Under the pieces are notes generated by a model that worked only from the letters and a program-made list of their open reading frames with translations, searched no databases and was not told the DNA's origin. Position numbers and translations under genes: made by a program. 8,058 nt of DNA, from positions 1 to 8,058 of the forward strand of contig CAYPVP010000063.1 in NCBI GenBank assembly GCA_964414205.1, given 5' to 3'. This document shows positions 5,816 through 8,058 of the stretch, in pieces. How positions within the stretch are numbered: the stretch's first letter is position 1; every line of letters begins with the position of its first letter. The DNA is from STD2-102 sp964414205 (GTDB lineage Bacteria; Bacillota; Clostridia; Christensenellales; CAG-917).

Positions 5816-7921
5816 ATGGAAAAAAGAATTTTCAAAACAGTCATCGGTGGACAAGAAGTTTCAATTGAAACAGGTGCATATTGTGGACAAGCAAATGGTT
5901 CATGTCTTGTTCGTTGTGGCGAAACTGTCGTTATGGTCAACGCAACAATGTCATCAGCACCAAGAGTCGGAATGGACTATTTCCCACTTGGAGTTGATTT
6001 TGAAGAAAAAATGTATTCAATCGGAAAGATTCCTGGGGGATTCAAGAAGAGAGAAGGCAGAGCAAGTGACAAAGCAATTTTGACATCAAGACTCATTGAC
6101 AGACCTTTGCGCCCATTGTTCCCAAAGGGATTTTATAATGACGTAACAGTCGTTGCAACAACACTTTCTGTTGACCAAAATTTCCCACCAGAAGTTTGGG
6201 CAATGGTTGGTTCATCAGTTGCACTTTCAATTTCAGACATACCATTTGCAGGACCAACAGGTTCAGTTGTTGTTGGAATGGTTGACGGTGAATATGTCAT
6301 CAACCCAAACAGTGAACAAAGAGCAAAAAGCAGATTGACATTGAACCTTGCAGGAACAAAAGATGCAATCATGATGGTTGAAGCAGGTTCAGACATCATT
6401 TCTGAAAAAGAAATGCTTGGAGCAATCTTGTTTGGTCATGAAGAAATCAAAAGAATTGTTGCTTTCATTGAAGAAATTCAAAAAGAAATTGGAAAAGAAA
6501 AAATTGTTCCTAATCTTGAAGTCATTCCTGATGAAATCAATTCAGCAGTTCGCGAATATGCAGACAAAAAGATGGACTATGTTTTGGAAACATTTGACCG
6601 TCAAGAAAGAGATGCTCGTGAAGATGCAATGAATGAAGAAGTTTTGGCACATTTTGCAGAAGACTTCAACGATTGCGACAAAAAAGTCAAATTCATCATG
6701 GACAGCCTTTACTATTTGAAAAAAGAAAAAGTTCGTGCAAAAATCACAAACGACGGCGTCAGACCTGATGGAAGAAAAACAACTGAAATCAGACCAATTT
6801 GGTGCGAAGTTGGAATGCTCCCAAGAGTTCATGGTTCAGCAGTTTTCACTCGTGGACAAACACAAGCCCTCACAACTTGCACACTTGGAACAATCAGTGA
6901 AGTTCAAAAACTTGAAGGACTTGACGAAGACTGCTACAAGAGATATATGCACCAATACAACTTCCCTGGCTATTCAACAGGAGAAGCAAAGCCACTTCGT
7001 AGCCCAGGACGCAGAGAAATTGGACACGGCGCTTTGGCAGAAAGAGCACTTGAACCAGTTTTGCCATCAGAAACTGAATTCCCTTATGCAATCAGAACAG
7101 TCAGTGACATTTTGTCATCAAACGGAAGCACATCACAAGCATCAGTTTGTGGTTCAACACTTTCTTTGATGGATGCTGGTGTTCCAATCAAAGCACCTGT
7201 TGCTGGAATTGCTATGGGACTCATCAAAGATGAAAGCCAAAACAAAGTTACAGTTTTGTCTGACATTCAAGGCCTTGAAGACTTCCTTGGCGACATGGAC
7301 TTCAAAGTTGCTGGAACAAAAGACGGCATCACTGCAATTCAAATGGACATCAAAATCAAAGGCATCAGTGAAGAAATTTTGACTCGTGCATTGGAACAAG
7401 CAAGACTCGGAAGATTGTATATTCTTGACAAAATGCTTTCTACAATTCCTGAATCAAGAAATGAACTCAGCAAATATGCTCCAAAAATTGTTTCATTCCA
7501 AATCAACCCTGACAAAATTCGTGACGTCATCGGCAGTGGTGGAAAAACAATCAACAAAATCATTGAAGATACTGGTGTCAAAATTGACATCAATGACGAA
7601 GGAACAATTTTTGTTGCTTCAAATGACACAGAAAGAATTTCACATGCTCGTGCAATCATTGAAAACATTGTTCGTGACATTGAAGTTGGTGATGAATTTG
7701 AAGGTACAGTAACAAAAATCATGGAAAATGACAAAGGACAATTTGGTGCTTCTGTCAACCTCGCTCCTGGAAAAGACGGAATGATTCATATCAGCAAACT
7801 TTCAAGAGAAAGAGTTGAAAAAGTCACAGATGTTGTCAATGTTGGCGATGCAGTTGTTGTCAAAGTCATCAAAATTGACGAAAAAGGAAGAGTTGACCTT
7901 AGACTTGAAAAGAAACTTTAA
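5816..7921 (+). CDS. pnp: Polynucleotide phosphorylase (polyribonucleotide nucleotidyltransferase)
   Basis: A 701-residue homotrimeric exoribonuclease that degrades RNA 3'-5' with phosphate, releasing nucleoside diphosphates, and can run in reverse; it acts in cytoplasmic mRNA turnover. All domains are present: the first RNase PH domain (about 10-140, with GGFKKREGR and RPLRPLFPKG), a helical linker (about 240-315), the second RNase PH domain (about 320-550), a KH domain (about 561-619, GSGG at 573-576) and an S1 domain (about 625-701). Phosphate-site residues SPGRREIGHG lie at 396-405 (R399, R400). The catalytic aspartates are D489 and D495 in LEDFLGDMDF. The S1 domain has about five extra residues between strands (around 637-642, ENDKGQ) compared with E. 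coli, and FGASV replaces the usual FGAFV. There is no C-terminal tail beyond S1. The ATG follows AAGGAG (5804-5809) at 6 bases. It is partnered with rpsO, and codon use is that of a well-expressed gene. Confidence 0.98.
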   Translation: MEKRIFKTVIGGQEVSIETGAYCGQANGSCLVRCGETVVMVNATMSSAPRVGMDYFPLGVDFEEKMYSIGKIPGGFKKREGRASDKAILTSRLIDRPLRPLFPKGFYNDVTVVATTLSVDQNFPPEVWAMVGSSVALSISDIPFAGPTGSVVVGMVDGEYVINPNSEQRAKSRLTLNLAGTKDAIMMVEAGSDIISEKEMLGAILFGHEEIKRIVAFIEEIQKEIGKEKIVPNLEVIPDEINSAVREYADKKMDYVLETFDRQERDAREDAMNEEVLAHFAEDFNDCDKKVKFIMDSLYYLKKEKVRAKITNDGVRPDGRKTTEIRPIWCEVGMLPRVHGSAVFTRGQTQALTTCTLGTISEVQKLEGLDEDCYKRYMHQYNFPGYSTGEAKPLRSPGRREIGHGALAERALEPVLPSETEFPYAIRTVSDILSSNGSTSQASVCGSTLSLMDAGVPIKAPVAGIAMGLIKDESQNKVTVLSDIQGLEDFLGDMDFKVAGTKDGITAIQMDIKIKGISEEILTRALEQARLGRLYILDKMLSTIPESRNELSKYAPKIVSFQINPDKIRDVIGSGGKTINKIIEDTGVKIDINDEGTIFVASNDTERISHARAIIENIVRDIEVGDEFEGTVTKIMENDKGQFGASVNLAPGKDGMIHISKLSRERVEKVTDVVNVGDAVVVKVIKIDEKGRVDLRLEKKL

Positions 7922-7960
7922 TATAAATTAAGTTTTTGAAAAAGTTTAGAAATTAACAGT

Positions 7961-7992
7961 AAAACGGCTATGAATTTTCATAGCCGTTTTTT
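7961..7992 (+). terminator. Strong intrinsic terminator after pnp
   Basis: A perfect 13-base stem, AAAACGGCTATGA (7961-7973) with TCATAGCCGTTTT (7978-7990), has loop ATTT and ends in a run of six T (7987-7992). It lies 40 bases after the pnp stop and closes the rpsO-pnp unit. The stem's A-rich start also makes it a plausible terminator for transcription from the right. Confidence 0.9.
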
Positions 7993-7997
7993 ATATT

Positions 7998-8058
7998 AAA
8001 CCTAACCCCCAACGCAAACCTAACCCCCAACGCAAACCTAACCCCCAACGCAAACCTA
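7998..8058. repeat. Exact 18-base tandem repeat array, running off the window
   Basis: The unit CCTAACCCCCAACGCAAA occurs at 8001-8018, 8019-8036 and 8037-8054, followed by CCTA. Counting the AAA at 7998-8000, the array is 61 bases, or 3.4 identical copies, and may continue past the end. Each unit has nine C and one G, against very AT-rich surroundings. There are no unique spacers, so it is not CRISPR. The unit is a multiple of three. One forward frame is stopped every copy by TAA. The two other forward frames would read PNPQRK or LTPNAN, and the minus strand FALGVR in one frame, without start or ribosome binding site in view. Confidence 0.95.

Noticed and set aside
7339..7758. A 139-codon open frame on the minus strand inside pnp.
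   Set aside because: It lies wholly within the KH/S1-coding part of pnp, whose codon pattern explains it, and resembles no family I know.
7998..8058. CRISPR array.
   Set aside because: The 18-base units abut with no unique spacers, and no cas gene is near.

Overview
This is a low-GC stretch of bacterial chromosome with every gene on the + strand. Family content and order (RecJ tail, then a long RelA/SpoT enzyme, a glyoxalase-II-like hydrolase and HemZ; later rpsO-pnp) point to the Bacillota, most likely an uncultured or poorly studied Clostridia-type anaerobe. Supporting signs are very AT-rich codon choice (TTG, AAA, CAA and AGA dominate), AAGGAG-type ribosome binding sites, one confident TTG start, standard stops and TGG for Trp. 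I cannot name a genus.

Layout: 1-324 is the 3' end of a gene that looks like recJ (single-strand DNA exonuclease). A sigma-A-like promoter at 364-392 precedes a bifunctional (p)ppGpp synthetase/hydrolase (417-2594). A weak hairpin terminator (2622-2643) leads to an MBL-fold hydrolase (2680-3288). A roughly 318-base spacer filled by a decayed array of ~14-base units containing TTGCAA-like cores (about 3322-3560) precedes hemZ (3607-5025, TTG start with a GGGGAG ribosome binding site).

A 401-base spacer (5026-5426) holds an AT-rich degenerate stretch, a G-rich island that looks like the end of an insertion sequence, an inverted repeat, a very good promoter (5310-5338) and a 48-base leader hairpin. 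It feeds rpsO (5427-5696) and pnp (5816-7921). Between rpsO and pnp lie a strong terminator hairpin and three further hairpins, the last ending next to the pnp ribosome binding site. pnp ends at a strong terminator (7961-7992), followed immediately by an exact 18-base tandem repeat that runs off the window.

How it fits together: the left block is a stress-signalling and housekeeping cluster whose order resembles the common clostridial recJ-(apt)-relA-(dtd)-MBL-hemZ arrangement, but with apt and dtd missing and spacers expanded. The right block couples ribosomal protein S15 to polynucleotide phosphorylase, a pairing controlled post-transcriptionally in other bacteria. The genes are ordinary housekeeping genes. 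The unusual material is in the spacers: two different short-repeat arrays, the candidate S15 leader and the rpsO-pnp hairpin cascade. I see no convincing new multi-gene system, no CRISPR array, and no tRNA or rRNA.
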